Notes: generated from the sequence alone by a model not told the origin. DNA of 64,000 nucleotides from JBAZWV01 sp041660225 (GCA_041660225.1 JBAZWV010000001.1:372001-436000), one strand, 5' to 3'. Positions 15,778 through 24,746 are shown, counted from the first letter of the stretch. Program-made: numbers and translations.

Positions 15778-17799
15778 TTATCGTTGGACGACGACCTTTC
15801 GGTCTTTCACATCTTCGTGATAGACCTCGAGACGATCGCCGGGCATGAGCTTGGCTTTGCCCTTGTACGAGATGCCGCACTCCTGACCGCTATAGGCTTC
15901 CTTCGACGTCTGCTTACCGGATTGGAGAGAGTCGATGACGCCTTCGCCGATCGGTTCTTCGCCGCGCCACACGCGGACCTTTTCACCGGAGACAACTTTG
16001 CCATCCGTCACCTTGCCACCCACGACCATACGGCCGGGTTCGGTGCGGAAGACAGCGACGGTTTCAAAGTTGCCGAGCGGGGTCACGATGACCTCTGGCG
16101 GCACCATGACGTTCAGGCGCTCGACGACGTCGTCGAACAGATCGTAAATGATTTTGAATTCTTTGAGCTCGACGTTCTTCGTGCGTGCGAGTGAGGCTGC
16201 CTGCGGGGTGGGAACGACGTTGAAGCCGTAGACGACGGCCGGAGCCGAATTTTCGGCACGGGTGATGTCGCTTTCGTTGACGTTTCCAAGTCCCTTCTGG
16301 ATGACTTCGACGCCGACTTCATCGTGGCGGATCTTTTCGAACATCCCGAGGAGAGCTTCGAGAGAACCCAACACGTCACACTTGAGTACGACGTTCAGCG
16401 TCTGCTTCTTGGGCTTGGATTCGTCTTCGGGAGACGCGGCAGACTTGGTCGCGGTCATCTGGGTTGCGACCTGGTGGCTCGTCTTCATCTTCTTCACTTC
16501 GAGGGATTTGTAGTTGTCCGGAACTTCCAAAATGTCACCAACGGCCGGAGCGACTTTGAATCCGAGGATTTTCACCGGTGTTCCTGGCGGCGCTTCGTCG
16601 AGCATCATGCCCTTCCAGTCGCGCATGGCACGCACGCGTCCGTAGAACGCGCCGGCGATACCGAGATAATCGTTGCGTTGCAATGTTCCCGTCTGCACGA
16701 GCACGGTCGCAACCGGACCTTCGCCTTTGTCGACGTGCGCTTCGATGACCGTTCCCGCAGCATGGCGCTTCGGGTCAGCCACGATCTTGTCTGCATTCAA
16801 ATCGGCGACGAACAAGATCATGTCGAGAAGATCATCGATGCCGACGCCCGTCTTGGCCGAAATTTTCACGAGCGGCACGGTGCCACCCCACGCTTCGGTC
16901 GTGACTTTGGCTTCAGCGAGCTGCGCGAGAACGCGATCCGGGTCGGCTTCGGGTTTGTCGATCTTGTTCAATGCGACGATAAACGGAAGTTTGGCGGCGA
17001 GAATGATGTTGATCGCTTCTTTTGTCTGCGGTTGCACGCCATCATCGGCGGCAACGACCAAAATCGCGATGTCGGCGACTTTCGCACCGCGCGAACGCAT
17101 GACCGTAAACGCTTCGTGACCCGGCGTATCGATAAAGGTGATCGGACGATCCTTCTTTACGACTTGGTATGCGCCGATGTGCTGCGTGATGCCACCCGCT
17201 TCGCCACCCATGACGTTCGTGGAACGGATCGCGTCGAGCGTTTTCGTTTTTCCGTGGTCAACGTGACCCATCACAACCACGACCGGCGGACGCGGCATGT
17301 TGTCTTCGGCGTTGCCGCTCTCCAAAATCTCTTTCACGCGGTCCGAGGCCTGAACAACGTCGACGCCGTCTTCGGATTTGTTCTCTTCCAGCGTCGCTTT
17401 GAATCCCAACTCTTCCGCGATGATCGAAGCCGTCTCAAAGTCGAGACGTTCGTTCTGCGTCGCGAGGATACCCGCCTTCATGAGCTGTTGAATGACCTTC
17501 GTGACGGGAAGATTCAATCGACCGGCGAAATCGCGCACGATGATCATCTGCGGCAACAACACACCCTTGAGATCAATCGGTGACCCGTCCGCCTTCGTGA
17601 CCTTGGCGCTCGATGCAAGAAGGGAGTCGCGCAATCGCTCACGGCGATCGTTCTCCATCCACTTCTTCGCGATCTTTTCACCCATCACATCATCGATTTT
17701 GATGGCGCGTGCACCGATATCGAAACCGAGCTCCGGCAATTTTTGCAGGAGTTCATGCGGGGTGATGCGCAATCGACGCGCGAGGTCTGAGACGTTCAT
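15778..17799 (-). CDS. infB: Translation initiation factor IF-2
   Basis: GTPase that places initiator tRNA on the 30S subunit. 673 residues, a short form. It has an IF2-N-like module (N-V-S-D-L-A-R-R-L), a second N-terminal helical module (L-P-Q-M-I-I-V-R-D-F-A), then the G domain with GHVDHGKT (178-185), DTPGHEAF and NKID, and domains II, III and IV. The ATG at 17799 is preferred over one at 17808 because the latter lies inside the -10 box. The transcription start would fall at or next to 17799, so the message is probably leaderless. The long variable N-terminal extension of enterobacterial IF-2 is absent. Confidence 0.96.
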   Translation of the reverse strand: MNVSDLARRLRITPHELLQKLPELGFDIGARAIKIDDVMGEKIAKKWMENDRRERLRDSLLASSAKVTKADGSPIDLKGVLLPQMIIVRDFAGRLNLPVTKVIQQLMKAGILATQNERLDFETASIIAEELGFKATLEENKSEDGVDVVQASDRVKEILESGNAEDNMPRPPVVVVMGHVDHGKTKTLDAIRSTNVMGGEAGGITQHIGAYQVVKKDRPITFIDTPGHEAFTVMRSRGAKVADIAILVVAADDGVQPQTKEAINIILAAKLPFIVALNKIDKPEADPDRVLAQLAEAKVTTEAWGGTVPLVKISAKTGVGIDDLLDMILFVADLNADKIVADPKRHAAGTVIEAHVDKGEGPVATVLVQTGTLQRNDYLGIAGAFYGRVRAMRDWKGMMLDEAPPGTPVKILGFKVAPAVGDILEVPDNYKSLEVKKMKTSHQVATQMTATKSAASPEDESKPKKQTLNVVLKCDVLGSLEALLGMFEKIRHDEVGVEVIQKGLGNVNESDITRAENSAPAVVYGFNVVPTPQAASLARTKNVELKEFKIIYDLFDDVVERLNVMVPPEVIVTPLGNFETVAVFRTEPGRMVVGGKVTDGKVVSGEKVRVWRGEEPIGEGVIDSLQSGKQTSKEAYSGQECGISYKGKAKLMPGDRLEVYHEDVKDRKVVVQR

Positions 17800-17806
17800 A
17801 GGCCGC

Positions 17807-17835
17807 ATCCTATGTAAAAATGGCCGTTCTGTCAA
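17807..17835 (-). promoter_or_regulatory. Promoter of infB
   Basis: TTGACA, 17-nt spacer, TAGGAT on the minus strand, with the -10 box ending 7 nt before the start codon. Confidence 0.85.
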
Positions 17836-17858
17836 TTCCTCCCCGGCCCAAATACAGC

Positions 17859-17887
17859 TTGACGAAGCCTCAAAACGGGCATACAAC
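17859..17887 (+). promoter_or_regulatory. Promoter of the 17925 gene
   Basis: TTGACG, 17-nt spacer, TACAAC. The leader is about 30 nt and carries AAAGGAG. Confidence 0.7.
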
Positions 17888-17924
17888 GGAGAGAGCTTTC
17901 GTTCTTTCCAAAGGAGCCGGACCC

Positions 17925-18620
17925 ATGCACATTCGATCCCTCACAGAAGGGTGTTTGTCTTGGCGACGCGATCTCGACATTGTGCCGTATTCCGTGTCCC
18001 TCGACGTCCGTACGCCATCGAATGGCATCCACACACAAGCGCTGAATATTCGCTTGAAGCTGAAACAATCCGAGGACCCATCCATCCAGCCCGAACATAG
18101 TCAGCCGATCGGGATCACGGTGCTCTGCAAGGGCAAACAGCCCATCGCCGCCCTCCTCTGGAGGATGCGGGACGTACCGGACTCGCTCACGGATTCCCCG
18201 AAGACGTTTCTCGCAGCGGTGACAACTGAAAGTTTCCAAACCTTGTTCGACATGGCCGTCGATCTCACGCCGCCCGATCGACTGGCGCGTGAAACAGCTC
18301 GCGCCCGACTGGATGCGACAACGGCCATCGCCGAAGACGACACGATGGAGGCACGGTTCAAGAACAAGCAGAAAGACGCGAACACGCGACTTCGACGCCT
18401 TCCGGACGGCCCTGACCGCGCGGCCCTCGAAGCGGTCGCCGACATGGATCACGATGCCAACGAACGCGCCTATCGGATCAGCCACGAAAAAGCCGAGCGT
18501 GCAAAATGCCGCTGGCACCTTCTCGATTACGCGAACGGACGTCGTCAGATGCCGATAGAGGATCGCCAAGACGAGCGCGAACGTATCAAAAAATTTCGTA
18601 CGACCCAACCGCGGCCGTGA
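17925..18620 (+). CDS. Uncharacterised cytosolic protein
   Basis: 231 residues, no signal peptide or membrane helix, no recognised family. The N-terminal half is mixed alpha/beta (S-W-R-R-D-L-D-I-V-P-Y-S-V-S-L-D-V). The C-terminal half, from about residue 110, is strongly charged and helical, rich in Arg, Asp and Glu. The ATG at 17925 has AAAGGAG 8 nt upstream; an earlier in-frame ATG at 17820 lies before the promoter and is rejected. It has its own promoter and terminator, between infB and truB. Confidence 0.75.
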   Translation: MHIRSLTEGCLSWRRDLDIVPYSVSLDVRTPSNGIHTQALNIRLKLKQSEDPSIQPEHSQPIGITVLCKGKQPIAALLWRMRDVPDSLTDSPKTFLAAVTTESFQTLFDMAVDLTPPDRLARETARARLDATTAIAEDDTMEARFKNKQKDANTRLRRLPDGPDRAALEAVADMDHDANERAYRISHEKAERAKCRWHLLDYANGRRQMPIEDRQDERERIKKFRTTQPRP

Positions 18621-18635
18621 CAGCCCCTCCTCTCC

Positions 18636-18660
18636 CCCGACGCATCGTCGGGTTTTTCTT
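18636..18660 (+). terminator. Terminator of the 17925 gene
   Basis: CCCGACG-CAT-CGTCGGG then TTTTTCTT. The T-run is directly followed by the truB -10 box. Confidence 0.85.
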
Positions 18661-18678
18661 TGTGCTACAGTTTCGCAC

Positions 18679-19332
18679 ATGGACGGAAGATTGCTATTGA
18701 TCGACAAACCCGCAGGCATCACAAGCCACGATGTCGTGGATCGTGTACGCAAGATTTTCAATACGCGCCGCGTCGGCCATGCCGGCACGCTTGATCCGTT
18801 TGCGACGGGGCTTTTAATCGTGGGTGTCGGACCGGCGACCAAGGAACTGACGGCACTCGTGGGTCTCGATAAGACCTATGAAGCGACGGCGCGACTTGGC
18901 GCCACGAGCTCGACGTTTGATCCGGAAGGAGTCATTACGGTAGGGGCGAACCCGGGGTTAGCCCCTACGCCATCGGAAATCGAAACGATCTTTGATCGGT
19001 TCCGTGGCGGGTACGAACAGAAGGCGCCGTTGCATTCTGCGAAGAAAATCGGAGGCAAGAAGCTCTATGAACTGGCACGTCAGGGAACCGCGACCGAGGA
19101 GATGCGTCCGACGAAGCAGGTGACTATTTCAGAACTGACCGTGACCCGCTACGAATGGCCGGAGCTCGCCTTTCGGGTGTCTTCTTCGTCCGGTACCTAT
19201 ATTCGCTCGCTTGCGGACGACATCGGCCGCGAACTTGGGGTTGGAGCCTATCTGACCGGGCTGCGCCGGACACGCATTGGGACGTATCGGATCGAGGATG
19301 CGACGACTCTCGACAATCTCAAAAACGCCTGA
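18679..19332 (+). CDS. truB: tRNA pseudouridine-55 synthase TruB
   Basis: Isomerises U55 to pseudouridine in the tRNA T-arm. 217 residues, shorter than E. coli TruB (about 314) because the C-terminal PUA-like domain is missing. The catalytic Asp39 lies in GHAGTLDP (33-40), and S-G-T-Y-I-R-S-L and the K-T-Y loop are present. Residues 88-97 (T-V-G-A-N-P-G-L-A-P) are encoded by a GC-rich palindrome that also occurs twice in the transposase gene at 57035, so a mobile repeat seems to have entered this gene in frame. An extended -10 (TGCTACAGT) ends 7 nt before the ATG; no Shine-Dalgarno, probably leaderless. Confidence 0.95.
   Translation: MDGRLLLIDKPAGITSHDVVDRVRKIFNTRRVGHAGTLDPFATGLLIVGVGPATKELTALVGLDKTYEATARLGATSSTFDPEGVITVGANPGLAPTPSEIETIFDRFRGGYEQKAPLHSAKKIGGKKLYELARQGTATEEMRPTKQVTISELTVTRYEWPELAFRVSSSSGTYIRSLADDIGRELGVGAYLTGLRRTRIGTYRIEDATTLDNLKNA
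18940..18968. repeat. REP-like palindrome inside truB
   Basis: 29-nt imperfect palindrome with outer arms GTAGGGGC/GCCCCTAC around GAACCCGGGGTTA. It is nearly identical to two copies inside the REP-associated transposase gene (57299-57327 inverted, 57443-57471 direct). In truB it is in frame and adds residues G-A-N-P-G-L-A-P. Confidence 0.8.
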
Positions 19333-19441
19333 TATCGTGAGGCTACCGACCCTCATTCTTTACCTTCCGGATCGACGACAGGTGCACAGGTTACGGTCGG
19401 CTCTTCTACGCTTGTTTACGTGCCCATCTACAGCTGATTTT

Positions 19442-19515
19442 GGACGGGGCTTGTCACACATCGAAGAAAGCCGTTCCCCACCCGAAAGGGCGGGCTCTTG
19501 CGAAGCACTCCGTCC
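19442..19515 (+). ncRNA. Structured leader or small RNA upstream of rny (candidate)
   Basis: Closing stem GGACGG (19442-19447) / CCGTCC (19510-19515). It encloses GGCTT/AAGCC (19448-19472), a strong CCC-GAAA-GGG hairpin (19481-19490) that can extend to an outer GGG, and CTT-GCG-AAG (19498-19506). It ends 15 nt before the rny start. No known riboswitch class was recognised. It may be a regulatory leader. The rest of 19333-19530 holds no gene I can support. Confidence 0.35.
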
Positions 19516-19530
19516 CATCCGTTTTCTGTT

Positions 19531-21066
19531 ATGTGGTACGCCATTGTTGGAATCGTGATCGGTGGTTTGGCGGGATTTATTGCCGCTAAAGTCATCGCCT
19601 CGTCGAAGGGGAAAAAACTGCAAACGCTGATTGCGGACGCCGAAGCCCAGGCAAAAAAACGCATCGCGGACGCCGAAGCCAAGGAGCAAGAAGTTCTCAT
19701 CAAGACGCGGGACAAAGCCGTAAAGATTTTGGAAGAAGCGCGCCTCGAAGAGAAGCGCGCGATTGAAGAACTCAAGCATCAGCAAGCGTCGCTCGCGGAA
19801 CGCGAAAACACGTTCGGATCGAAGCTTCTCGAAATCGAGGATGCACGCAAAGACATCGAAGTCCGCGTCAAAACCCTCGACGAAGACAAGAAGCGCGTCG
19901 ATGAACTCAAGGAAGAAGAATCAAAAAAGCTTCAGGAAGTCGCCGGCCTCTCACGTGAAGAAGCACTGAACCGGATGATGAGCATCATCGAGGAACAGCA
20001 GCAGGACACCCTCATGAGCCGCATGCGCAAACTCGATCAGGTTGAATCCGAAGAGATCGAACGCAAGGCAAAAAACGTCATCGCGGTTGCCATCCAGCGA
20101 CTCGCGTCTTCGCACGTTGTCGAAACGACGACGACACACGTGGAGCTTCCGTCCGACGAAATGAAGGGACGCATCATCGGCCGCGAAGGACGCAACATCA
20201 AAGCGATCGAGCTTCTGACAGGATGTGAACTGATCGTCGACGACACGCCGGGCATGATCACGATCTCCGGCTTCTCCCCCATCCGTCGCCAGGTTGCAAA
20301 ACGCGCGCTCGACAAACTCATCGCGGACGGTCGCATCCATCCGGGACGCGTCGAAGAAGCGATTGAAGAAGCCAAAAAGGAACTCGCGATCGACATCAAA
20401 AAAGCCGGTGAAGACGCGCTCTTCCAGCTTGGGATTTCGATGGCCGGCATTGATCCGAAATTGATCCAGATTCTGGGCCGTCTCAAATACCGCACCTCAC
20501 ACGGTCAAAATCAGCTCATCCATTCGATGGAAGTTGCGAACCTTGCCGTCATGATGGCGCAGGAGCTCAAGGCGGACGTGAACGTGTGCCGCAAAGGCGG
20601 TCTCTTCCACGACATTGGAAAGGCTGTAGACCACGACTTGCAGGGAGGTCACCCCGAGCTTGGATACCAGATCATGAAGAAATTCGGTTTCCCCGAAGAA
20701 ATTTGTTATCAATCCATCGGTCACCACGAAGACAAACCGAAGACGCTCGAAGCGGTCATCGTGAAAGCCGCGGATGCTATTTCCGGCGCACGTCCGGGAG
20801 CACGCAAGGATTCTCTCGAGTTCTACGTGAAGCGTTTGGAGGAACTCGAAGCTGCCGCGATGTCATTCGACGGCGTCGAAAAAGTCTACGCAATCCAGGC
20901 TGGCCGCGAAATCCGCGTCTTCGTGAATCCGAAGTCCGTTGATGACTTTGCCGCGACCAAGCTCGCCCGTGATATCGCCAACAAAATTGAAGCGGAGCTC
21001 AAACACCCCGGTGAAATCCGCATCACGCTGATTCGCGAGACGAGAATTACGGAGTACGCCCGATAA
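19531..21066 (+). CDS. rny: Ribonuclease Y
   Basis: Membrane-anchored endoribonuclease that starts mRNA decay. 511 residues. An N-terminal membrane helix (about 3-22), a long Glu/Lys-rich coiled coil (about 25-170), a KH domain with GRIIGREGRNIKAIE, then the HD domain with catalytic H-D in FHDIGKA and the later I-G-H-H-E-D. The frame is open 11 codons upstream, but the ATG at 19531 begins the membrane segment directly. Its stop abuts the ATG of ymdB without a gap, the usual rny-ymdB pairing. A possible structured leader precedes it. Confidence 0.96.
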   Translation: MWYAIVGIVIGGLAGFIAAKVIASSKGKKLQTLIADAEAQAKKRIADAEAKEQEVLIKTRDKAVKILEEARLEEKRAIEELKHQQASLAERENTFGSKLLEIEDARKDIEVRVKTLDEDKKRVDELKEEESKKLQEVAGLSREEALNRMMSIIEEQQQDTLMSRMRKLDQVESEEIERKAKNVIAVAIQRLASSHVVETTTTHVELPSDEMKGRIIGREGRNIKAIELLTGCELIVDDTPGMITISGFSPIRRQVAKRALDKLIADGRIHPGRVEEAIEEAKKELAIDIKKAGEDALFQLGISMAGIDPKLIQILGRLKYRTSHGQNQLIHSMEVANLAVMMAQELKADVNVCRKGGLFHDIGKAVDHDLQGGHPELGYQIMKKFGFPEEICYQSIGHHEDKPKTLEAVIVKAADAISGARPGARKDSLEFYVKRLEELEAAAMSFDGVEKVYAIQAGREIRVFVNPKSVDDFAATKLARDIANKIEAELKHPGEIRITLIRETRITEYAR

Positions 21067-21870
21067 ATGTTCAAGGTCCTCTTCTTCGGTGATGTTGTCG
21101 GAGCAATCGGCCGACAAGGTCTCGTTCAGACGTTGCCGAACCTCATCAAAAAACACACTCCTGATCTCATCATCGTGAACGTTGAGAATCTTGCGCATGG
21201 TGCAGGCGTGACGCTCAAGACGCTCAACGAACTCGTGAGCGCTGGCGTCGATGTGTTCACGGGCGGCAACCATTCTTGGGACAATCCCCTCGGCAGACCG
21301 CTCTTCGATGATCCGGAATGGAAAAACCGGCTCATCGTTCCGACAAACTACGGAGCATCGAAAGGCGGGCGGAACGCGATCCTGATTGAAAAGAGCGGAG
21401 CGAAGATTTTGCTCGCGAACGTGATGGGACGTCTCTTCACGCATCCGGATACGAGCTCACCGTTTGAAGCATTGGATCGGATCCTCAAACAACACGAAAC
21501 GGACGGGCCAAACGTCATCCTCGTCGACATCCACGGCGAAGCCAGCGCAGAAAAAGAGGCGTTTGGGCACTATGGCGACGGAAAGGTCGCGGGAGTTTTT
21601 GGCAGCCACACCCATATCCCGACGGCCGACGCAAAGATCCTCCCTGGGGGTACCGCCTATGTGACGGATCTAGGTCGTTGCGGCGCATATGACTCGGTCA
21701 TCGGATTCGAGAAAAAGAGTGTTTTGAAGCGATTTTTGGGTCAATCAAGCGAAAATTACGATCTTCCGAAAAATGGTGCGTGCGAGGTAAACGGTGTGGC
21801 TCTTACCCTCGATCTTGACACCGGACGCGCGACACACATCGAGCGCATCCGCGAAATTGTTGATGTCTAA
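21067..21870 (+). CDS. ymdB: YmdB-family metallophosphoesterase
   Basis: Di-metal phosphodiesterase active on 2',3'-cyclic nucleotides in studied relatives, where it also influences development and biofilms. 267 residues with the family landmarks FFGDVVG (N-terminal Asp), V-N-V-E-N (Asn/Glu ligands), GGNHSWDN, V-D-I-H-G-E-A and the C-terminal G-S-H-T-H-I-P-T-A-D. It directly follows rny, a conserved link to RNA turnover. The HU promoter begins inside its last codons. Confidence 0.93.
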   Translation: MFKVLFFGDVVGAIGRQGLVQTLPNLIKKHTPDLIIVNVENLAHGAGVTLKTLNELVSAGVDVFTGGNHSWDNPLGRPLFDDPEWKNRLIVPTNYGASKGGRNAILIEKSGAKILLANVMGRLFTHPDTSSPFEALDRILKQHETDGPNVILVDIHGEASAEKEAFGHYGDGKVAGVFGSHTHIPTADAKILPGGTAYVTDLGRCGAYDSVIGFEKKSVLKRFLGQSSENYDLPKNGACEVNGVALTLDLDTGRATHIERIREIVDV

Positions 21871-21888
21871 GCGGAAAAAGGCTACGCT
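21860..21888 (+). promoter_or_regulatory. Promoter of the HU gene
   Basis: TTGATG, 17-nt spacer, TACGCT; the -35 box lies in the last ymdB codons. Confidence 0.65.
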
Positions 21889-21919
21889 GAACGGGTACTA
21901 ACTCATTCATCCAACGATT

Positions 21920-22258
21920 ATGAACAAAGCAGAACTCGTTTCGCACCTGGCTGACAAAGTTGGCGTGACGAAAAAGCAGGCCGAAGACATGGTCGAGACG
22001 TTCGTCGAAACCGTTGTCGAAACTCTGAAAAAGGGTGGCGAGGTGAACATCGCAGGCTTTGGAGCATTCTCTGCCAAACAGCGCGCAGGCCGCACCGGCG
22101 TGAATCCGCAAAACCCGACTGAGAAAATTCAAATCCCGGCGGTGACGGTTCCGAAGTTCAAAGCAGGCAAAGGACTCAAAGACGCTCTCAAGGCCAGCGG
22201 CAACATGAGCGCTCCTGCAGCGGCTCCATCCCCGGCTCCTTCGGCTCCGACAATGTAA
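21920..22258 (+). CDS. HU-family DNA-binding protein with Ala/Pro tail
   Basis: Histone-like nucleoid protein that bends DNA as a dimer. Residues 1-90 are a complete HU fold: M-N-K-A-E-L-V, G-G-E-V-N-I-A-G-F-G-A-F, then the beta-arm with N-P-Q-N and the closing P-K-F-K-A-G-K-x-L-K-D. The last 20 residues are a low-complexity Ala/Pro/Ser tail, not part of classic HU. It is the only nucleoid-protein gene of normal length here; a lysine-rich 26-mer is encoded at 54237. A strong symmetrical terminator follows. Confidence 0.95.
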   Translation: MNKAELVSHLADKVGVTKKQAEDMVETFVETVVETLKKGGEVNIAGFGAFSAKQRAGRTGVNPQNPTEKIQIPAVTVPKFKAGKGLKDALKASGNMSAPAAAPSPAPSAPTM

Positions 22259-22270
22259 CCAATCGCGTTC

Positions 22271-22309
22271 AACATAAAACACTCCGACTGTATCGGAGTG
22301 TTTTATGTT
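22271..22309. terminator. Strong terminator after the HU gene
   Basis: A 17-bp perfect stem with arms AACATAAAACACTCCGA and complement and a 5-nt loop. The pilT -10 box (TGTTATCCT) overlaps its right arm. Confidence 0.9.
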
Positions 22310-22324
22310 ATCCTTCCAGTATCT

Positions 22325-23380
22325 ATGGCATTGGAATCGTCCTCGTTGCTCTTCACATTGTTCCAAGAAGCGGCGGCGCAAAAAGCATCGGATATCCATC
22401 TCGCGGTGGGACAGCCGCCGATCTTCCGCATCCACGGCGATCTGGGTATTGCATCGAACCACGAAGCGCTGACGTTTGATGCGATCCAATCCGAAATCGT
22501 GCGGCTTGTGACGCCCGCGCAACTTGATGCGTTCAAAAGCGGGCATGATGTTGATGTCTCATACGAGCTTCCATCGAAGGAACGCTTTCGCGTGAACCTC
22601 TATCGGGAAAAAGGGCGGCCCGCGCTTGCGGCGCGTTTCATTCCTTCGATAATCCCGACGATGGATGAGCTGGATGCGCCGGAAGCCGCGCTCGCGTTCG
22701 TGAATCTGACCCAAGGCCTCGTCATGGTGACGGGTCCGACGGGTGCAGGGAAAACAACGCTGCTCGCGTCGATGCTCGAACACATGAATCAGAACCGCGT
22801 CGAGCACATCATGACGTTCGAGGATCCGATCGAGTTCGTCTATGAACCGAAAAAGAGCTTGATCTCGCAGCGCGAGCTTGGAACGGACTTTCTGACGTTT
22901 GCCGACGGTCTCAAGCATGTCTTCCGCCAAGATCCGGACATCGTCATGGTCGGCGAAATGCGCGATCCGGAAACGATTGCGCTTGCACTCACACTCGCCG
23001 AGACCGGACACCTCGTGCTTGCAACACTCCACACGAACGGCGCCGCACAAACGGTCGAACGCATCATCGATAACTTCCCGGCAAGTCAGCAGCAGCAGAT
23101 TCGCCAGCAGCTTTCATTGTCTCTCAGAGGCGTTATTTCGCAGCTTCTCGTGCCATCGGTAAAAGGTGAGCTTGTTGCCGTTCACGAAGTACTCACAAAC
23201 ACGAATGCCGTCGCAAACGTGATTCGCGACGGCCGTACCGAACAGCTCCCCAACATCATTTTCACCTCCACCGGCGACCACATGGTCGATCTTGATCAAG
23301 AACTCCACTGGCTCGTCGAGCAAAACATGATCACGGCCGAAACCGCCAAGATCTACGCCCACCAACCAAAGAATTTTTAA
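22325..23380 (+). CDS. pilT: PilT, type IV pilus retraction ATPase
   Basis: Hexameric ATPase that retracts type IV pili and drives twitching or DNA uptake. 351 residues. An N-terminal PAS-like domain (K-A-S-D-I-H-L-A-V-G), Walker A GPTGAGKTT (137-145), Asp box T-F-E-D-P-I-E-F, Walker B D-I-V-M-V-G-E-M-R-D, and His box with L-A-T-L-H-T-N. It is a stand-alone gene; no pilin or PilB is near. The start has no Shine-Dalgarno. An extended -10 (TGTTATCCT) ends 10 nt before it, so the message is nearly leaderless. Its stop overlaps that of proS by 4 bp. Confidence 0.95.
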   Translation: MALESSSLLFTLFQEAAAQKASDIHLAVGQPPIFRIHGDLGIASNHEALTFDAIQSEIVRLVTPAQLDAFKSGHDVDVSYELPSKERFRVNLYREKGRPALAARFIPSIIPTMDELDAPEAALAFVNLTQGLVMVTGPTGAGKTTLLASMLEHMNQNRVEHIMTFEDPIEFVYEPKKSLISQRELGTDFLTFADGLKHVFRQDPDIVMVGEMRDPETIALALTLAETGHLVLATLHTNGAAQTVERIIDNFPASQQQQIRQQLSLSLRGVISQLLVPSVKGELVAVHEVLTNTNAVANVIRDGRTEQLPNIIFTSTGDHMVDLDQELHWLVEQNMITAETAKIYAHQPKNF

Positions 23381-24648
23381 GCTTCGTTCACGAACGCTTC
23401 CACCTTTTCCATCACTTCGTTCAATTTTACGAGTTCATTTTCCGTTTCCGCGCGCAACTTCCACTCAACAGCATCTTCCTTGAGCGTTTTTTCGGATACG
23501 AGGAGCCGGAGCGGCAAACCAATGAGGTCGGCGTCAGCAAGTTTCTCGCCCGTAGAACCGGAGCGATCATCCCACAAAACTTCGATCCCCTGATTCACGA
23601 GATCGTCGTGGATTCCTTCTGCGACCTCGTCGATTTTTGATTGCACGGCCGTGTCTTTCGAAGACAAGGAGACGAGATGGACGGGCATCGGAGCCACGGA
23701 CTTCGGCCAGATCATGCCACGATCATCGTGATGGACTTCGACGATCGAACCGACAAGTCGTGTGGTGCCAATCCCGTAGCACCCCATAAGCACGCGCTTT
23801 TGCGAGCCGTCTTCGTCGGTAAAATTGAAGTCGAACGCATCAGAATATTTTGTACCGAGATCGAAGATATTTCCGACTTCGACACCCTTCATTTGCGCGA
23901 GCGTTCCATTGCACTTCGGGCACGCATCTCCCGCCTTCAGTGTCGCGACTTCGCTGTTCTGACCAAAATCACAGTTCGGACAGGCGATCAGCATATCCTC
24001 ACCGGCATCGGTCAGCGCCTGAAACTCGTGTGAGATGTTTTGGGTAAAAATACCTCCGCTTGCCTGCACAACTTTCACGTTCAACCCACAGCGTTCAAAG
24101 GCGTGTACGTACGCTTCCAACACCTTGGCGTAATATTCCGAGAGGCTTTCTTGCGTCGTATGAAAACTGTACATGTCCTTCATGCGGAATTCGCGACCGC
24201 GCAGCACGCCACTCTTCGCGCGAAGCTCATCGCGGAATTTGGTGTTGATCTGATACACCGCGAACGGCATATCCTTGTACGAACGCGTGGACTTTTGTGC
24301 GAGGGGTGTCACAACTTCTTCATGCGAACAGCCGAGTGCGTATTCTTTGTCCGTTTGCGATTTCAATTTGAAAAGAATATCAACACCTTCCCAACGACCC
24401 GTCGTCGTCCAGTACTCCTTCGGTTGGAGCGAGGGCATGAAAATCTCCATCCCACCAACCTTGTTCATCTCTTCGCGGACGATCTGCTCGACCTTGCGAA
24501 GAACGGCGAGTCCAAGCGGCAGCCAGGTGTACACGCCGGCCATTTCTTGATCCACGAATCCGCTCTGAACAAGCAACTTGGCATTCACGGTTTCCGCGTC
24601 CGCCGGAGGGTTTTTTGAAGTCTTGGTGAAAAGGTGTGACATCCTCAT
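23377..24648 (-). CDS. proS: Prolyl-tRNA synthetase (short form)
   Basis: Charges tRNA-Pro. 423 residues against about 570 in E. coli. The class II motifs are present: G-x-Y-T-W-L-P-L-G in motif 1, F-R-D-E-L-R-A-K-S-G-V-L-R-G-R-E-F in motif 2, and G-C-Y-G-I-G-T-T-R in motif 3. The large INS editing domain between motifs 2 and 3 is replaced by a small zinc-knuckle-like segment (C-P-N-C ... C-P-K-C), so cis editing of Ala-tRNA-Pro should be absent. The C-terminal anticodon-binding domain is intact. The start may be 24648 or 24642. It converges with pilT with a 4-bp overlap. Confidence 0.94.
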   Translation of the reverse strand: MRMSHLFTKTSKNPPADAETVNAKLLVQSGFVDQEMAGVYTWLPLGLAVLRKVEQIVREEMNKVGGMEIFMPSLQPKEYWTTTGRWEGVDILFKLKSQTDKEYALGCSHEEVVTPLAQKSTRSYKDMPFAVYQINTKFRDELRAKSGVLRGREFRMKDMYSFHTTQESLSEYYAKVLEAYVHAFERCGLNVKVVQASGGIFTQNISHEFQALTDAGEDMLIACPNCDFGQNSEVATLKAGDACPKCNGTLAQMKGVEVGNIFDLGTKYSDAFDFNFTDEDGSQKRVLMGCYGIGTTRLVGSIVEVHHDDRGMIWPKSVAPMPVHLVSLSSKDTAVQSKIDEVAEGIHDDLVNQGIEVLWDDRSGSTGEKLADADLIGLPLRLLVSEKTLKEDAVEWKLRAETENELVKLNEVMEKVEAFVNEA

Positions 24649-24679
24649 ATGCCGGGAAGCTTAGCGAAGTTGGTGGAGT

Positions 24680-24709
24680 TTGACTACCCTCGACCACAAC
24701 CGATACGCT
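24680..24709 (+). promoter_or_regulatory. Possible promoter of the 46-residue membrane peptide
   Basis: TTGACT, 18-nt spacer, TACGCT, about 38 nt before the GTG start. Confidence 0.4.
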
Positions 24710-24746
24710 TCTCCCAGTCCTGCCGTTCGGACTGAAATGAGAGCCC

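Noticed and set aside
16324..17583. 419-residue plus-strand ORF
   Set aside because: Shadow of infB; His/Arg/Phe-rich product without any family feature.
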